Shown here: piece by piece, positions 16,801-25,885 of the stretch | Layout: the number at the start of each line of letters is the position of its first letter | How positions within the stretch are numbered: position 1 is the stretch's first letter | Assembly: GCF_003721565.1 (NCBI RefSeq) | Contig: NZ_RJJE01000017.1 | Coordinates: forward strand, 1,228,636 to 1,292,635 | From: Rufibacter immobilis | Lineage (GTDB): Bacteria; Bacteroidota; Bacteroidia; Cytophagales; Hymenobacteraceae | Direction of reading: 5' to 3' | DNA: 64,000 nt | Position numbers and translations under genes: made by a program | Notes under the pieces: generated by a model | Databases searched by the model: none | What the model saw: only the letters and a program-made list of their open reading frames with translations | Told to the model about the DNA's origin: nothing

Positions 16801-18460
16801 GGTGGAGCCTGTGCTAAAAACCATCATGTCTGATCTGGGCGGTACCATGGACGGACGGGTTCGGATTTCCGGAAAACTAACGGGCCCAATCCTGAAAGGC
16901 TCTGTCATGGTAACCGATGGTGCCTTTGTCTTCAACTACCTCAATACCAAGTATACGTTCTCAGACCGCGTCTTCTTCACAGAAAATGACATCTCCTTCC
17001 AGAACGTAAGGATACGGGACATCTATAACAACACGGCCATCCTGAACGGGGGTATCTTCCACGATGGGTTCAGCAACATGGTGCTGGACCTGCGGGCACG
17101 CTTTAGCCGGTTCATGGTCTTGAACACCACCCGTGCGGATAACCCTATGTACTTTGGCACCGCCTTCGCCACCGGTGAGGTAACCGCGTTGGGCTCCACG
17201 TCAAACCTACAGGTGAACATCACGGCCCGTTCTGAGGAGAAAACCAGCATCTCGGTTCCCTTAGACAACACCACGGCGCTGGAACGGCAGAATTTTGTTT
17301 CGTTCGTGAACAACAACCCCGCTAAAAGGGACTCCACCGTCACAGACACCCTGGTGGTCAGAAAAGAGGCGGACCTGAGCGGCATTAGACTTAACTTCAA
17401 CCTGGAAGTAAACGAGAATGCCTACCTGGAACTGATCTTTGACGAACGCACCGGTGACATCATCAGGGGCCGGGGCCGGGGAAATATCCGCATGGAAATT
17501 GACACGCGCGGCGAGTTTGCCATGTACGGGAACTATGAGATTGTGCAGGGGCGCTACAACTTTACGCTGTTGGGGGTCATCAACAAAGAATTTAACGTGC
17601 GCCCGGGCGGCACGGTGACCTTCAACGGAGACCCGCTGGAAGGGCTCCTGAACATCACGGCAGAATATACCCAGCGGGTGTCGCTGGAACCCATCTTAGC
17701 CAACCTGGATGCGCAGCAGCGGCAATCTGCGGCGGCCCGGTCACGGTACCCGGTAACGGCGGTAATGGATTTGGATGGTCCGCTTACCACGCCGCAGATT
17801 CGCCTGAACCTGGAGTTCAATGACACGCCCAGCCTGCTGGAAGACCAGATCACCCGCTACCTCAACAACATCAGGAATGACGAACAGGAGCTAAACCGGC
17901 AGGTCTTCTCACTGCTGGCCTTCAAGCGTCTCTCTGCCCAGGACGAGTTTCAGGTAGGCATAGGCGTGGGCGATTTGGGCAGCAGCGTGGGCGAGCTGTT
18001 CTCCAACCAGCTCAGTTACTGGCTGTCGCAGATAGACACCAACCTGGAGGTAGACATTGGGGTGAGCGGCTACGGAGACCAGGTGCTGGATGACGTGCAG
18101 TTGCGCCTGAGCTACACCTTCCTGGAAGGCCGCCTGAAAGTAACCCGCGAAGGCAGCGTGAACAACAACCGCTTTGGCAACAACCGCTCCACCGCCGCCG
18201 GCGACTGGGCCGTGGAATATTACCTGAGCAAGAGTGGCCAATTGCGTCTGCGGGCCACTTATGAAACCACCCCGCGGGACTTTGAGGCCAATGCCACGGC
18301 CAGCCGCCAGACGGTGAGCGTGCTGCACCAGGCCAACTTTGACCGTTTCGGGGAGCTCTTCCGCCGCCGTAGGCTGAGCAAACGCGCGCAGAGAGCCGCA
18401 GAGCGTGAACGCATGCTCCGCATTGAAGACGATGCTCCTACCCCCCGCCAAAACCTTTAA
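13868..18460 (+). CDS. tamB: Translocation/assembly module TamB-like protein (DUF490)
   Basis: A 1530-residue AsmA/TamB-type protein. It has one N-terminal membrane anchor (about residues 24-46, IILGVLLVVVVVVGGLALAL) after a charged cytoplasmic head. A very long periplasmic region of beta-taco repeats follows, and the C-terminal TamB (DUF490) domain is at about 1100-1490 (IRGRGRGNIRMEIDTRGEFAMYGNY; FNVRPGGTVTFNGDPLEG). TamB-like proteins span the periplasm and take part in outer-membrane protein assembly or lipid transport. The start is probably TTG 13868. No ATG is available, the upstream frame closes at 13844, and only ATT 13862 would be an alternative. Pairing with tsaD in divergent orientation appears conserved in related Bacteroidota. 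Confidence 0.93.
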   Translation: METQNQEETQEKKKNYPQVIAKALLKIILGVLLVVVVVVGGLALALRFPAVQTKVAQKAASILSETINHQVTIGRVDIRFFKSVLLQQVRVLDRQKKTLFYIGEADADISFFNLFQPNKLHIASLTLTEPEANLIKYKGTDTLNMSTFITSLANLITKDTAQASKPFDFKIDELVLRNGHFTYHNYNDPFTPYGVDYQHLDLERISGKFSEIDIKGDTIHTRITSLTTIDKKSKTYLKDLDTRMTFAPTFWEWDELNLRVNNSHLARYVRFDYNVFWDFKEFNDSMNVTATFDSTYVTSDDIALFAPVMKEWNEKVLLSGKVKGKVKNFRAQDVDIRYGQYTHITGDISADGLPDFKNTFADLVLGPSSINARDIKHFLPKNAYDMAARAGTVKLEGEFTGFYNDFVANGSFQSPLGNIVSDINLKFDKNNIDRSAYRGYLKTNGFDVGGLLGDRSLLKKVALDGRVQGSGFSLATAQLNIDATINALNLNNYNFRNIVVNADLSRQTFNGDLRINDPNLSMATSGQINLQNNRQVFDLRANVKKANLKALGFTDQGIVLSTNADVDFTGIQLDEIAGLAQFKNTQLSYDGRTVAIDSLTIESHFHDGIRELHVGSEVLALRAGGDFKYTTFFKDLQTLYQEYRLNLENNPVKIANYYRRKPPVAPVPYSVDLEVHLRHLDPVLQTFAPALSISDFSTLEGTFRQGPTSVLSFVSQMDTIRYGSNAFYQNNFELNFSKLWNHPDVLANAIVTSDRQLLGGAGDTEKLYVESVWNERLISFSSNIAQTGTTNRANISGNVSFEQDQIQIVFNRSNINVLDKVWAISPNNTIVLDGSTIRFENVTFSNGPQSINIFGILSKNPEDLLTVNLTDFRLENLNPLLPDQINGRLNGEMQLRDLYNEPKFTSTLAVDTFMLDQQLIGNIAGTTNWDNPHKRMNVNLGISRETKKVLSLTGTYTPSGGNQELDLLAVLDDAQLKLVEPVLKTIMSDLGGTMDGRVRISGKLTGPILKGSVMVTDGAFVFNYLNTKYTFSDRVFFTENDISFQNVRIRDIYNNTAILNGGIFHDGFSNMVLDLRARFSRFMVLNTTRADNPMYFGTAFATGEVTALGSTSNLQVNITARSEEKTSISVPLDNTTALERQNFVSFVNNNPAKRDSTVTDTLVVRKEADLSGIRLNFNLEVNENAYLELIFDERTGDIIRGRGRGNIRMEIDTRGEFAMYGNYEIVQGRYNFTLLGVINKEFNVRPGGTVTFNGDPLEGLLNITAEYTQRVSLEPILANLDAQQRQSAAARSRYPVTAVMDLDGPLTTPQIRLNLEFNDTPSLLEDQITRYLNNIRNDEQELNRQVFSLLAFKRLSAQDEFQVGIGVGDLGSSVGELFSNQLSYWLSQIDTNLEVDIGVSGYGDQVLDDVQLRLSYTFLEGRLKVTREGSVNNNRFGNNRSTAAGDWAVEYYLSKSGQLRLRATYETTPRDFEANATASRQTVSVLHQANFDRFGELFRRRRLSKRAQRAAERERMLRIEDDAPTPRQNL

Positions 18461-18462
18461 GT

Positions 18463-18502
18463 GCGTTTAGGGGCTGTTTTTCTAAAAACAGCTCCTAAAC
18501 GC
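18463..18502. repeat. 40-bp palindromic repeat, copy 7 (symmetric)
   Basis: Arms GCGTTTAGGGGCTGTTTTT and AAAAACAGCTCCTAAACGC, with GT/AC flanks pairing. It starts 3 bp after the tamB stop codon. Confidence 0.93.
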
Positions 18503-18865
18503 ACAGACTCTCCGTTGTGAAACGGTCTGTTTCCCATTGAAGAAACTTCCCCTTAGCCCCTATGACCAAATAGGCAAAACTTAACGTTAGCCATCCAGCT
18601 ACCCTTTTCACCTCCGCTAGCAGATAGTCCGGTTAAATCATATTGTCAGGTTTTAATCAACTATAAATTCCCCGAACTATTTAAATAATTCGTCCGCAAA
18701 CTTTCCCGGCATATTTTATTTAAACCATTAGTTTATAGAGCTTAGCTACATCTTTCCTATAGCAAATCACATCGCTACCTCATAACACACAAAAAGGTTG
18801 CATTAAATTAGAAAGTTTATATAACTTGCTTTAAACATTACAACCTATTACTCTGCATTGTTCTA

Positions 18866-18873
18866 TAAATTTG
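18866..18873 (+). promoter_or_regulatory. Putative -7 promoter box
   Basis: TAAATTTG matches the TAnnTTTG box of Bacteroidota promoters, 65 bp before the TTG start at 18938. No clear -33 TTTG lies at the expected distance. Confidence 0.35.
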
Positions 18874-18937
18874 CATTGACAACCAAAGTAACCAAGGTGG
18901 TGACGCACTGGGTTGTTTTCTATGGCAGACCAGGTAT

Positions 18938-20767
18938 TTGAAAACAATTTTTACGCTCCTCTTCAGTAGTTTCCTTACGTTTACTGCTTTTGCCCAGTCC
19001 GGCATTCAAGTTCCGCAACTCACAGGCTTTGACGCCACCATTCGGCAATTTGTGAGCCGTTGGAAGGTGACCGGTGCTTCGGTGGCCGTGGCTAAAGACG
19101 GCAAATTGATCTACGCCCGTGGTTTCGGCCATGCCGATGTAGCCAAAACTACGCCCCTGCAACCCCATAGCCTGATGCGGGTAGCCAGTGTGTCTAAGGT
19201 TGTAACGGCCGTAGCCATCATGAAACTGGTGCAGGACGGGCAGCTTAGCCTTACCCATCCTGTCTTCGGCCCAAAGGGTTACTTAAAGAATACCTACTAC
19301 ACGCAAGGCGTTACCGATTCCCGTTTATACCACATAACGGTGCAGCATTTGCTGGAACATACAGCCGGCTGGGACCGCACCGTTGGCTGCGATGGGTACT
19401 CTAACTGTGATCCCATTGATTTTCCTCTGCACGTGGCTCAGGCCATGAAAGCCCGTAACCCCGTAGCCGATTCTACCCTCATTCGTTTCATGCTGTTGAA
19501 GGGACTCAACTTTACTCCCGGCGCCAGGTATGCCTACTCCAATACCGGCTATCTCATCCTGGGGAAAGTATTGGAAGCAGTGACCAATGAACCTTATGAG
19601 CAATGGGTGCAGGAGCATCTACTTCAACCCAGCGGGGTTCTGGAAGCACATTTAGGCCATAATTTACTTTCTCAAAAACAGGAACGCGAGACAGAATACA
19701 AAAGTGATTACAAAATGGCCTCTTGCTATGGAACCAATGAGCAAGTGCCAACCGCGTATGGCGGTTTTAACCTGGAAGCGATGAACGCCCACGGGGGCTG
19801 GGTCTTCTCGGCCCGTGATCTCCTGCGCTTGGTGCATAGTATTGACGGCTTCGCCTCCCAACCCGATCTGCTGGACCAGCATACCTTGGCCAGTATGGTG
19901 GAACCATCTGCGGTAAACCCCTGGCGGGCCAAAGGTTGGCAAGTGAACCGCAACAACAACTGGTGGCACAGCGGCTGTCTGGACGGTACCACCAGCTATC
20001 TGGTACGCACCAGCGGCGGCTTTACCTGGGCGATCCTGCTGAACAATTACCAAGCCTCTGACCAGTTCTGGGAAGAAGTGGATAACCTGGGGTGGAACTG
20101 CCTCAGTACTGTCAGCACATGGCCAGAGCATGATCTTTTTCCGCCTACTGTCAATGCACAGAATCTTAGCGCCATTTCCGTTGATTCAGTTACTACCCAG
20201 ATCAACTGGCTTTCTGGAAACGGCAACCGCCGCCTGGTCTTGATGAAGGCCGATGAACCTATTGCCGCCTTCCCTCTGGATGGCACCCACTATACCCCCA
20301 ATGCCACGTACGGAGCGGGAACCCGGCTTCCTGACGGCTCTTTTGTGGTGGCAGATGAACGGAACTCCTCCACGGTAGTGCGCGTGCCAGATCAGGCAAG
20401 AAAGTATTTTGTGCGGGTGGTGGAGTATTACGAGAATCAGGCTACAGGCAATAAGCCTATATATACCTTAGAAGGGAACCCCACCCTGATCCTGAACAAC
20501 AACAATGTGGTTGTCCAGGAGGCTCCTTCGGCGCCAACTAATGCGTTACTGTTCTACCCCAACCCCGTCACTACAGAACTGCGGGTGCAGGGCCTCCCCG
20601 AGGCGGTACTCTATGAGATAAGAAATGCACAAAGCGTCAGCGTCCAGACCGGGCAGCTGGTACCGGGGCAGGCAATTCTTACCCAAGGATTTTCGCCTGG
20701 TCTTTATTTCTTCCGTTTCCGTGATGCGCAGGGCAAAGAAAATGTACACCGCTTTGTGAAACTGTAG
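18938..20767 (+). CDS. Serine hydrolase (class C beta-lactamase fold) with T9SS sorting domain
   Basis: A 609-residue secreted protein with three parts. It has a signal peptide (MKTIFTLLFSSFLTFTAFAQ) and a beta-lactamase/PBP-like domain at about 25-385. That domain contains the catalytic S-x-x-K in VASVSKVVTA, the Y-S-N motif in YAYSNTGY, and an HSG triad replacing KTG in WWHSGCLDG. The C-terminal type A T9SS sorting domain (about 535-609) contains LFYPNPVTTELRV and GLYFFRF. It is probably an extracellular peptidase or esterase exported by the type IX system. The start is TTG 18938; ATG 18922 is in another frame. Confidence 0.9.
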   Translation: MKTIFTLLFSSFLTFTAFAQSGIQVPQLTGFDATIRQFVSRWKVTGASVAVAKDGKLIYARGFGHADVAKTTPLQPHSLMRVASVSKVVTAVAIMKLVQDGQLSLTHPVFGPKGYLKNTYYTQGVTDSRLYHITVQHLLEHTAGWDRTVGCDGYSNCDPIDFPLHVAQAMKARNPVADSTLIRFMLLKGLNFTPGARYAYSNTGYLILGKVLEAVTNEPYEQWVQEHLLQPSGVLEAHLGHNLLSQKQERETEYKSDYKMASCYGTNEQVPTAYGGFNLEAMNAHGGWVFSARDLLRLVHSIDGFASQPDLLDQHTLASMVEPSAVNPWRAKGWQVNRNNNWWHSGCLDGTTSYLVRTSGGFTWAILLNNYQASDQFWEEVDNLGWNCLSTVSTWPEHDLFPPTVNAQNLSAISVDSVTTQINWLSGNGNRRLVLMKADEPIAAFPLDGTHYTPNATYGAGTRLPDGSFVVADERNSSTVVRVPDQARKYFVRVVEYYENQATGNKPIYTLEGNPTLILNNNNVVVQEAPSAPTNALLFYPNPVTTELRVQGLPEAVLYEIRNAQSVSVQTGQLVPGQAILTQGFSPGLYFFRFRDAQGKENVHRFVKL

Positions 20768-20884
20768 CAATGGGTTCCCTGTCCAATAAGTACAATATTC
20801 CTCTCCTCTAATGAGTTCAGTAAGCGGTAGCCCAGGAATGGCTTCCTTTGGGCTATCTTGGGCAAAAGTCCTTGGACACGTTCC

Positions 20885-20924
20885 ATTTAGCGGCTCTTTT
20901 TCTTAAATCAGGCGAAAAACGCGC
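20885..20924. repeat. Asymmetric subtype repeat, copy 8
   Basis: Read on the minus strand it matches the asymmetric subtype: CGTTTTTCGCCTGATTTAAG followed by AAAAAGAGCCGCTAAAT. The pairing is imperfect. It lies about 120 bp after the serine hydrolase stop. Confidence 0.75.
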
Positions 20925-20953
20925 TGGGCCCCGTGCTTCTTCTAAATAATTAC

Positions 20954-20961
20954 TATTTTTG
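20954..20961 (+). promoter_or_regulatory. Putative ftsX operon -7 box
   Basis: TATTTTTG fits TAnnTTTG and lies 15 bp before the ftsX ATG at 20977, implying a very short leader. No -33 element was identified. Confidence 0.4.
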
Positions 20962-20976
20962 CCGGCACACGTACCT

Positions 20977-21876
20977 ATGGCTACTAAACCGCTCAAACAT
21001 ACCCGTAAGAAAAAACTGGGCAATTACCCTCACACCATGGTGATCTTCAGCATCACGTTGGCGCTGTTTGTGATTGGCTTGTTTGGCCTTCTCCTCATCC
21101 ATGCCGGCAAGCTCTCTAACCTGGTGAAACAGAACATGGAAGTGCAGGTGTATCTGGAAAGGGAGCTCACGCCGCTGGCCGTGGAGAAACTACGGAAGAC
21201 CCTGGCCCGCAAGGAGTACATCGCCTACGAGGAAAATAAACCGCAGGTGACCTTTTTCTCCAAAGAAGACGGAGCCCGTGAGTTCATTGACGAGAGCGGC
21301 GAAGACTTCCTTACCTTTTTGGGCGAAAACCCGCTGCGGGATGCTTTCATTCTGCGCATCAACGCTGAATTTGCCACCTCTGAGCAGCTGAAGCAGATCC
21401 AGCAGGACCTTCAGAACACCGAGGGCGTGTACGAGGTAGACTACGTGGAGAGCCTCATTGACTCCATCAACCATAACCTGAAACGGGTGAGCATCTTACT
21501 CTTGGCCTTTGCGGGTATTCTGGTGGTGGTGGTGATCATCCTGATTAACAATACCATTAAACTGGCACTTTTCTCCCAGCGCTTCCTCATCAGAAGCATG
21601 CAGCTGGTGGGGGCCACTTCCTTTTTCATTCAGCGCCCTTTCCTCAACAGAGCCATTTTCCAGGGTTTGGTGAGCGGGGCTCTGGCGTCGGTGCTTCTGT
21701 TTGCCCTTCTCCAGTACGCCTACCATGAAATTGCGGAGCTGTACTTATTGCGCGATGAGCAACAGATGATCATCCTCATGGTTTCGATTCTTCTGCTGGG
21801 GGGCATATTGGGCTTTTTCTCTTCCTACCGCGCCGTAAAGAAGTACCTCAGATCCTCCCTTGACGATTTATACTAA
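20977..21876 (+). CDS. ftsX: Cell division ABC transporter permease FtsX
   Basis: From ATG 20977 the protein is 299 residues. FtsX is the membrane partner of FtsE in the division complex that controls peptidoglycan hydrolases. It has the family topology: a cytoplasmic basic head (HTRKKKLGNYPHT), a first membrane helix (about 20-42), a periplasmic domain (VQVYLERELTPLAVEKL; FFSKEDGAREF), then three helices near residues 177-197, 227-247 and 262-285. The C-terminal cytoplasmic tail ends RAVKKYLRSSLDDLY. No ftsE lies beside it, which is usual in Bacteroidota. It opens a tight operon with DUF3098, uppP, truB and ribF. Confidence 0.95.
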   Translation: MATKPLKHTRKKKLGNYPHTMVIFSITLALFVIGLFGLLLIHAGKLSNLVKQNMEVQVYLERELTPLAVEKLRKTLARKEYIAYEENKPQVTFFSKEDGAREFIDESGEDFLTFLGENPLRDAFILRINAEFATSEQLKQIQQDLQNTEGVYEVDYVESLIDSINHNLKRVSILLLAFAGILVVVVIILINNTIKLALFSQRFLIRSMQLVGATSFFIQRPFLNRAIFQGLVSGALASVLLFALLQYAYHEIAELYLLRDEQQMIILMVSILLLGGILGFFSSYRAVKKYLRSSLDDLY

Positions 21877-21890
21877 GAAATATCTCCCGT

Positions 21891-22112
21891 ATGGAAAATA
21901 AAAACCCCACCAACCTCTCGTTTGGCAAGCGCAATTACCAGATCATGGTACTAGGCCTTGTAGTAATGGCTGTAGGTTTCATTCTCATGGCCATGGACTC
22001 CCAGCCGTATGGCTACGGGTTCCTGGGCCTTACCCTGGGTCCAATTGTTTTGGTGATTGGTTTTGTTATTCAGTTTTTCGCCATTCTGGCTAAACCCCGC
22101 AAAGACGTTTAG
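21891..22112 (+). CDS. DUF3098 family small membrane protein
   Basis: A 73-residue protein with two predicted membrane helices (about 17-37 and 45-66). These surround the family motif MAMDSQPYGYGFLGLTLGPIVLVIGF. It belongs to DUF3098, found almost only in Bacteroidota between ftsX and uppP. Its function is unknown; the fixed neighbourhood suggests a role in cell division or envelope synthesis. It starts 14 bp after ftsX, and its stop directly precedes the uppP ATG. Confidence 0.88.
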   Translation: MENKNPTNLSFGKRNYQIMVLGLVVMAVGFILMAMDSQPYGYGFLGLTLGPIVLVIGFVIQFFAILAKPRKDV

Positions 22113-22955
22113 ATGAGTATTTGGCAAGCCATCATCCTGGCCGTTGTAGAAGGATTAACAGAATTCTTACCGGTTTCCTCCACCGGACACATGGTTATCG
22201 CTTCTAGCCTCATGGGCATCAGTGCCTTTGAGTTCACGAAAATGTTTACCGTCACTATTCAGTTTGGGGCCATTTTATCTGTAGTGGTACTGTACTGGAA
22301 GCGGTTCATCAATTCCTTTGACTTCTACAAGAAGCTGCTGGTGGCGGTTATTCCGGCCCTGGCCATTGGCTTTGTGCTTAAAGATTTCGTAGACGCCATG
22401 TTGGAACGGGTAGAAGTGGTGGCGGTGAGTCTTCTTCTGGGAGGGATTCTCCTCATCTTCGTGGACCGCTGGTTCAAAGAAAAGGAAAACCCGGTCACTA
22501 CCCCCAGCTACCGTAATGCCTTCATCATTGGCTTGTTCCAATGCATTGCCATGATTCCCGGTGTTTCCCGCTCGGCGTCTTCCATCATTGGCGGACTCAC
22601 CCAGCGCATGACGCGCAAATCTGCCGCCGAGTTCTCTTTTTTCATGGCAGTGCCCACCATGCTGGCCGCAGCCACCTATACCGTTCTCACTGACTTACTG
22701 CACCTGGAGATTTCTGACATCCTGAAGTTCAACCTTCCTAAGATACAGACTGGTTTTGGCGCCATTACGGCTCAGGAGTGGCAGGCGTTAGCGATTGGCA
22801 ATGTGGTAGCGTTCTTAGTGGCCATGGCCGCTATTAAATTCTTTGTGGGCTTCCTGACAAAATACGGCTTTAAGCTGTTTGGATACTACCGTATTGTTGT
22901 AGGCTTGGTGATTCTACTGTTGATGGCCATGGGAGTTGAAATTCAATTAGTGTAA
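22113..22955 (+). CDS. uppP: Undecaprenyl-diphosphatase UppP (BacA)
   Basis: A 280-residue integral membrane enzyme that recycles undecaprenyl pyrophosphate to the monophosphate carrier used in peptidoglycan and polysaccharide synthesis. Both active-site signatures are intact: [16 protein letters not shown] near the N-terminus and [13 protein letters not shown] at about 150. About eight hydrophobic segments match the family. It can confer bacitracin tolerance when overproduced. The stop codon overlaps the truB start by one base (TAATG). Confidence 0.97.
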   Translation: MSIWQAIILAVVEGLTEFLPVSSTGHMVIASSLMGISAFEFTKMFTVTIQFGAILSVVVLYWKRFINSFDFYKKLLVAVIPALAIGFVLKDFVDAMLERVEVVAVSLLLGGILLIFVDRWFKEKENPVTTPSYRNAFIIGLFQCIAMIPGVSRSASSIIGGLTQRMTRKSAAEFSFFMAVPTMLAAATYTVLTDLLHLEISDILKFNLPKIQTGFGAITAQEWQALAIGNVVAFLVAMAAIKFFVGFLTKYGFKLFGYYRIVVGLVILLLMAMGVEIQLV

Positions 22956-23665
22956 TGCAAGAAACTCCTTATGACTTTGAGGCAGGGGCCATTCTGTTGA
23001 TCAACAAACCCCTCACTTGGACCTCCTTTGATGTGGTGAAGAAAACCAAGTTTGCTTTACGCATCAAGAAAATTGGGCATGCCGGTACTTTAGATCCGCT
23101 GGCGACTGGCCTTTTGATCTTGTGCACCGGCAAGTTCACCAAACGCATTGAAGAGATTCAGGTGCAGGAGAAAGAATACACCGGCACGTTTGTGCTGGGC
23201 CACACCACCCCTTCCTTTGACCTGGAAACGGAAGTAGACAGCACCGCTCCCACAGAACATCTCACTCCGGAAATGCTGTGCGAGGCCGCCAATTCTTTTA
23301 TGGGTGAAATAGACCAGACACCGCCCATTTACTCGGCGGTAAAGATCAACGGTGAACGGGCCTACGCCCTTGCCCGGCGCGGCGAAGAGGCAGAAATCAA
23401 ATCCAAGCGGGTTACCATCAAGCAATTTGACTTAACGTCTGTTGAAGGAAACCAAGTTGGTTTTAGAGTAGTATGCTCCAAAGGAACGTACATCCGCAGC
23501 CTGGCCCGCGATTTTGGCGCTAAACTAGGCTGTGGTGCTTATCTGTCCAAACTGGAACGTACCCGCATTGGAGACTACCGCCTGGAAGATGCCATGTCCT
23601 TAGACCAATTACCGGAACTCCGCGAAAAACAAGGGTTGCACCATGATCGTCATCCAGGAGCTTAG
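22955..23665 (+). CDS. truB: tRNA pseudouridine(55) synthase TruB
   Basis: A 236-residue TruB that makes pseudouridine 55 in the T-arm of tRNA. The catalytic Asp lies in KIGHAGTLDPLATGLL, and the family motifs KEYTGTF, QTPPIYSAVKINGERAYALAR and SKGTYIRSLARDFG are all present. It lacks an extended C-terminal PUA domain, as do many Bacteroidota homologues. It overlaps uppP by 1 bp and ribF by 23 bp. The association truB-ribF is common in bacteria. Confidence 0.97.
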   Translation: MQETPYDFEAGAILLINKPLTWTSFDVVKKTKFALRIKKIGHAGTLDPLATGLLILCTGKFTKRIEEIQVQEKEYTGTFVLGHTTPSFDLETEVDSTAPTEHLTPEMLCEAANSFMGEIDQTPPIYSAVKINGERAYALARRGEEAEIKSKRVTIKQFDLTSVEGNQVGFRVVCSKGTYIRSLARDFGAKLGCGAYLSKLERTRIGDYRLEDAMSLDQLPELREKQGLHHDRHPGA

Positions 23666-24569
23666 CCAATTCCCCTCCCTCTCCCATGCCGTGGTTACTT
23701 CCGGCACGTTTGACGGCGTACACATTGGGCACCAGAAAATCCTTTCCAGATTAACGGAAACCGCCCGGCAGAGCAATGGGCAGAGCGTGGTCATTACCTA
23801 TTGGCCGCACCCGCGTACGGTTCTAAAACCCGAGGATGATTCTCTGCGCCTGCTTTCCACCATTGAGGAACGGATTGAGGCGCTCCGGCAGTTTGGGGTG
23901 GATTATCTGCTGCTGCTCCCTTTTACCCGTGCGTTTGCCCAGCTTTCCTCAGAAGAATACATCCAGCAGATTCTGATTAAGGCCATCAACACCAAGAAAC
24001 TGGTGATTGGCTATGACCACCGCTTCGGGAAGAACCGTGAGGGAGGCTTTGACTATTTGCAACAGCACGCCCAGCGCTACGGGTTTGAGGTAGAGGAAAT
24101 TCCCAGACAGGACATTGATGCCGTGGGTGTGAGCTCCAGCAAAATCAGAACCGCCCTGGAAAATGGTGATGTGACTACCGCCGCTCGCTATCTGGGCCGC
24201 CCCTACTCCCTTACTGGAACGGTGGTGCAGGGCAGGCAGCTTGGCCGCACCTTGGGGTACCCCACCGCCAACCTGGAGCCCAAAGAGAAGCTGAAACTGG
24301 TACCCGCCCAGGGAATCTACGCTGTACAGGTGCAAACCCCAACTGGCCTTTATAAGGGAATGCTGAGCATAGGCACCAACCCAACCGTGAACGGCACCCA
24401 CCAAACCATAGAAGTCAACCTGTTTGATTTTTCTGAAGACCTTTATGGACAGGAGATCACGCTGCTTTTTATCTCTTACCTAAGGGCAGAGCAGAAGTTT
24501 GACGGATTACAGGCACTCATCCATCAATTAGAACTGGACAAGGCCTCTGCCTTACAAGTGTTAGGATAA
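23643..24569 (+). CDS. ribF: Bifunctional riboflavin kinase/FAD synthetase
   Basis: A 308-residue RibF that converts riboflavin to FMN and then to FAD. The N-terminal adenylyltransferase domain has SGTFDGVHIGHQKIL and, later, YDHRFGKNREGG and GVSSSKIRTAL. The C-terminal flavokinase domain has VVQGRQLGRTLGYPTANL and SIGTNPTVNG. Length is standard. It is the last gene of the ftsX operon and overlaps truB by 23 bp, so translation is probably coupled. Confidence 0.97.
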   Translation: MIVIQELSQFPSLSHAVVTSGTFDGVHIGHQKILSRLTETARQSNGQSVVITYWPHPRTVLKPEDDSLRLLSTIEERIEALRQFGVDYLLLLPFTRAFAQLSSEEYIQQILIKAINTKKLVIGYDHRFGKNREGGFDYLQQHAQRYGFEVEEIPRQDIDAVGVSSSKIRTALENGDVTTAARYLGRPYSLTGTVVQGRQLGRTLGYPTANLEPKEKLKLVPAQGIYAVQVQTPTGLYKGMLSIGTNPTVNGTHQTIEVNLFDFSEDLYGQEITLLFISYLRAEQKFDGLQALIHQLELDKASALQVLG

Positions 24570-24660
24570 ATCAGGTAAATCCGTAACTTCACCTCGGGCT
24601 TTTACGCAAAAGGCAGAAGGAGACGGGCCCGTTTCTGGTTTTACCTAACACAAGAGGTCT

Positions 24661-25065
24661 ATGTTCAGAAGTATCCTTTCTGTACTGGGTGGTGCCGCCG
24701 TGGGAGTTTTCACCATCAGTCTGGTGCAATTCCTGAGTCACCAGCTATATCCGCTGCCCACTAATTCCAACCCCAATGATCCGCAGGCCATGGCTACGTT
24801 CATGACCAACGCGCCGGTTGCCGCTTTGCTTCTGGTATTGCTCGCCTATGCGCTGGGGGCATTCTTTGGAGGCATGGTGGCCGCCCGCTACGCTACTGCG
24901 CGCCCGGTTTTACACGCTTTGCTGGTGGGAGCCCTGCTTCTAGTGGCCGGAATTGCCAATCTCGTGCAAATCCCGCATCCGCTTTGGTTCACCGTTATAT
25001 CACTGGCAATATACCTGCCCATGGCGTTCTTTGGAGGCATGATGTCCATGCGGCGTATGCCCTGA
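24661..25065 (+). CDS. Small four-helix membrane protein of unknown function
   Basis: A 134-residue protein with four hydrophobic segments (about 5-25, 57-77, 84-103 and 110-130). There is a short extracytoplasmic loop after the first helix (YPLPTNSNPNDPQAMATFMTN), and Gly-rich helix ends (GAFFGGMVAARYA; FFGGMMSMRRM). It resembles small uncharacterised membrane proteins common in Bacteroidota; no catalytic residues are evident. It is separated from ribF by 91 bp and is followed 8 bp later by a repeat, so it may have its own transcript. Confidence 0.7.
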   Translation: MFRSILSVLGGAAVGVFTISLVQFLSHQLYPLPTNSNPNDPQAMATFMTNAPVAALLLVLLAYALGAFFGGMVAARYATARPVLHALLVGALLLVAGIANLVQIPHPLWFTVISLAIYLPMAFFGGMMSMRRMP

Positions 25066-25073
25066 AGTGGCAT

Positions 25074-25113
25074 GCGTTTAGGGCCCTATTTTCAAAAAAG
25101 AGCCCCTAAACGC
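25074..25113. repeat. 40-bp palindromic repeat, copy 9 (symmetric)
   Basis: Arms GCGTTTAGGGCCCTATTTT and AAAAAAGAGCCCCTAAACGC, with AT/AT flanks extending the pairing by 2 bp. It begins 8 bp after the stop at 25065. Confidence 0.92.
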
Positions 25114-25186
25114 ATACTGTTGGCGGTGACCATATCCTTATTCAATTGTATTCAACCATTTTTTCACCTTTCATTCACTGAGTTCT

Positions 25187-25885
25187 ATGATCAATAAAGT
25201 GGTTCAAGATGCTGCTTCGGCCTGTGCGGATATACCGGATGGGGCAATCCTTATGTTAGGAGGCTTCGGTCTCTGCGGCATCCCAGAGAATGCCATCAAT
25301 GAAATCCTGCGCCGGGGTACCAAAAACCTCACCTGCATCTCCAATAATGCCGGGGTAGATGACTTTGGGATAGGTTTGCTGTTGCAGCAGCGGCAGGTTA
25401 AGAAAATGATTTCGAGCTATGTAGGCGAAAACGCCGAGTTTGAGCGTCAGCTCCTCTCGGGGGAGCTGGAGGTGGACCTGATTCCGCAGGGTACGCTGGC
25501 CGAACGCATCAGAGCCGGTGGCGCCGGCATTCCGGCTTTCTTCACGCCCGCCGGCTATGGCACTGAGATTGGCGAAGGCAAGGAGAGCCGCGAGTTCAAC
25601 GGGAAAATGTACCTGATGGAAACCTGGCTCCAAGCCGATTTTGCGCTGGTGAAAGCCTGGAAAGGTGACACCGCCGGCAACCTCATCTACAAAGGTACCG
25701 CCCGCAACTTTAACCCCATGATGGCCGCTGCCGGTAAAATCACCATTGCCGAAGTGGAGGAACTGGTTCCCGTGGGCGAACTGGACCCCAACATGATCCA
25801 CACCCCCGGCATATACGTCCAGCGTATTTTCCAGGGAAAAGACTATGAGAAACGGATTGAGCAGCGCACGGTGCGGCAAGCATAA
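25187..25885 (+). CDS. scoA: 3-oxoacid CoA-transferase subunit A
   Basis: A 232-residue alpha subunit of succinyl-CoA:3-ketoacid CoA-transferase, which moves CoA between succinate and acetoacetate in ketone-body or branched-chain catabolism. Family motifs are [46 protein letters not shown]-like sequence at about 100, and [10 protein letters not shown]. The catalytic Glu lies in subunit B. Unlike the usual overlapping arrangement, subunit B starts 154 bp downstream. Confidence 0.95.
   Translation: MINKVVQDAASACADIPDGAILMLGGFGLCGIPENAINEILRRGTKNLTCISNNAGVDDFGIGLLLQQRQVKKMISSYVGENAEFERQLLSGELEVDLIPQGTLAERIRAGGAGIPAFFTPAGYGTEIGEGKESREFNGKMYLMETWLQADFALVKAWKGDTAGNLIYKGTARNFNPMMAAAGKITIAEVEELVPVGELDPNMIHTPGIYVQRIFQGKDYEKRIEQRTVRQA

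Larger units (their letters stand above)
18461..18937. other. AT-rich intergenic region
   Basis: 477 bp without a gene. After the repeat (18463-18502) comes a weak hairpin (18505-18533, AGAC/GTCT and CGTT/AACG stem, then TTT) that could help terminate tamB. The remaining 400 bp are clearly richer in A and T than the genes around it. TAAATTTG at 18866-18873 fits the -7 consensus for the serine hydrolase gene, with a leader of about 60 nt. No reading frame of note was found. Confidence 0.6.
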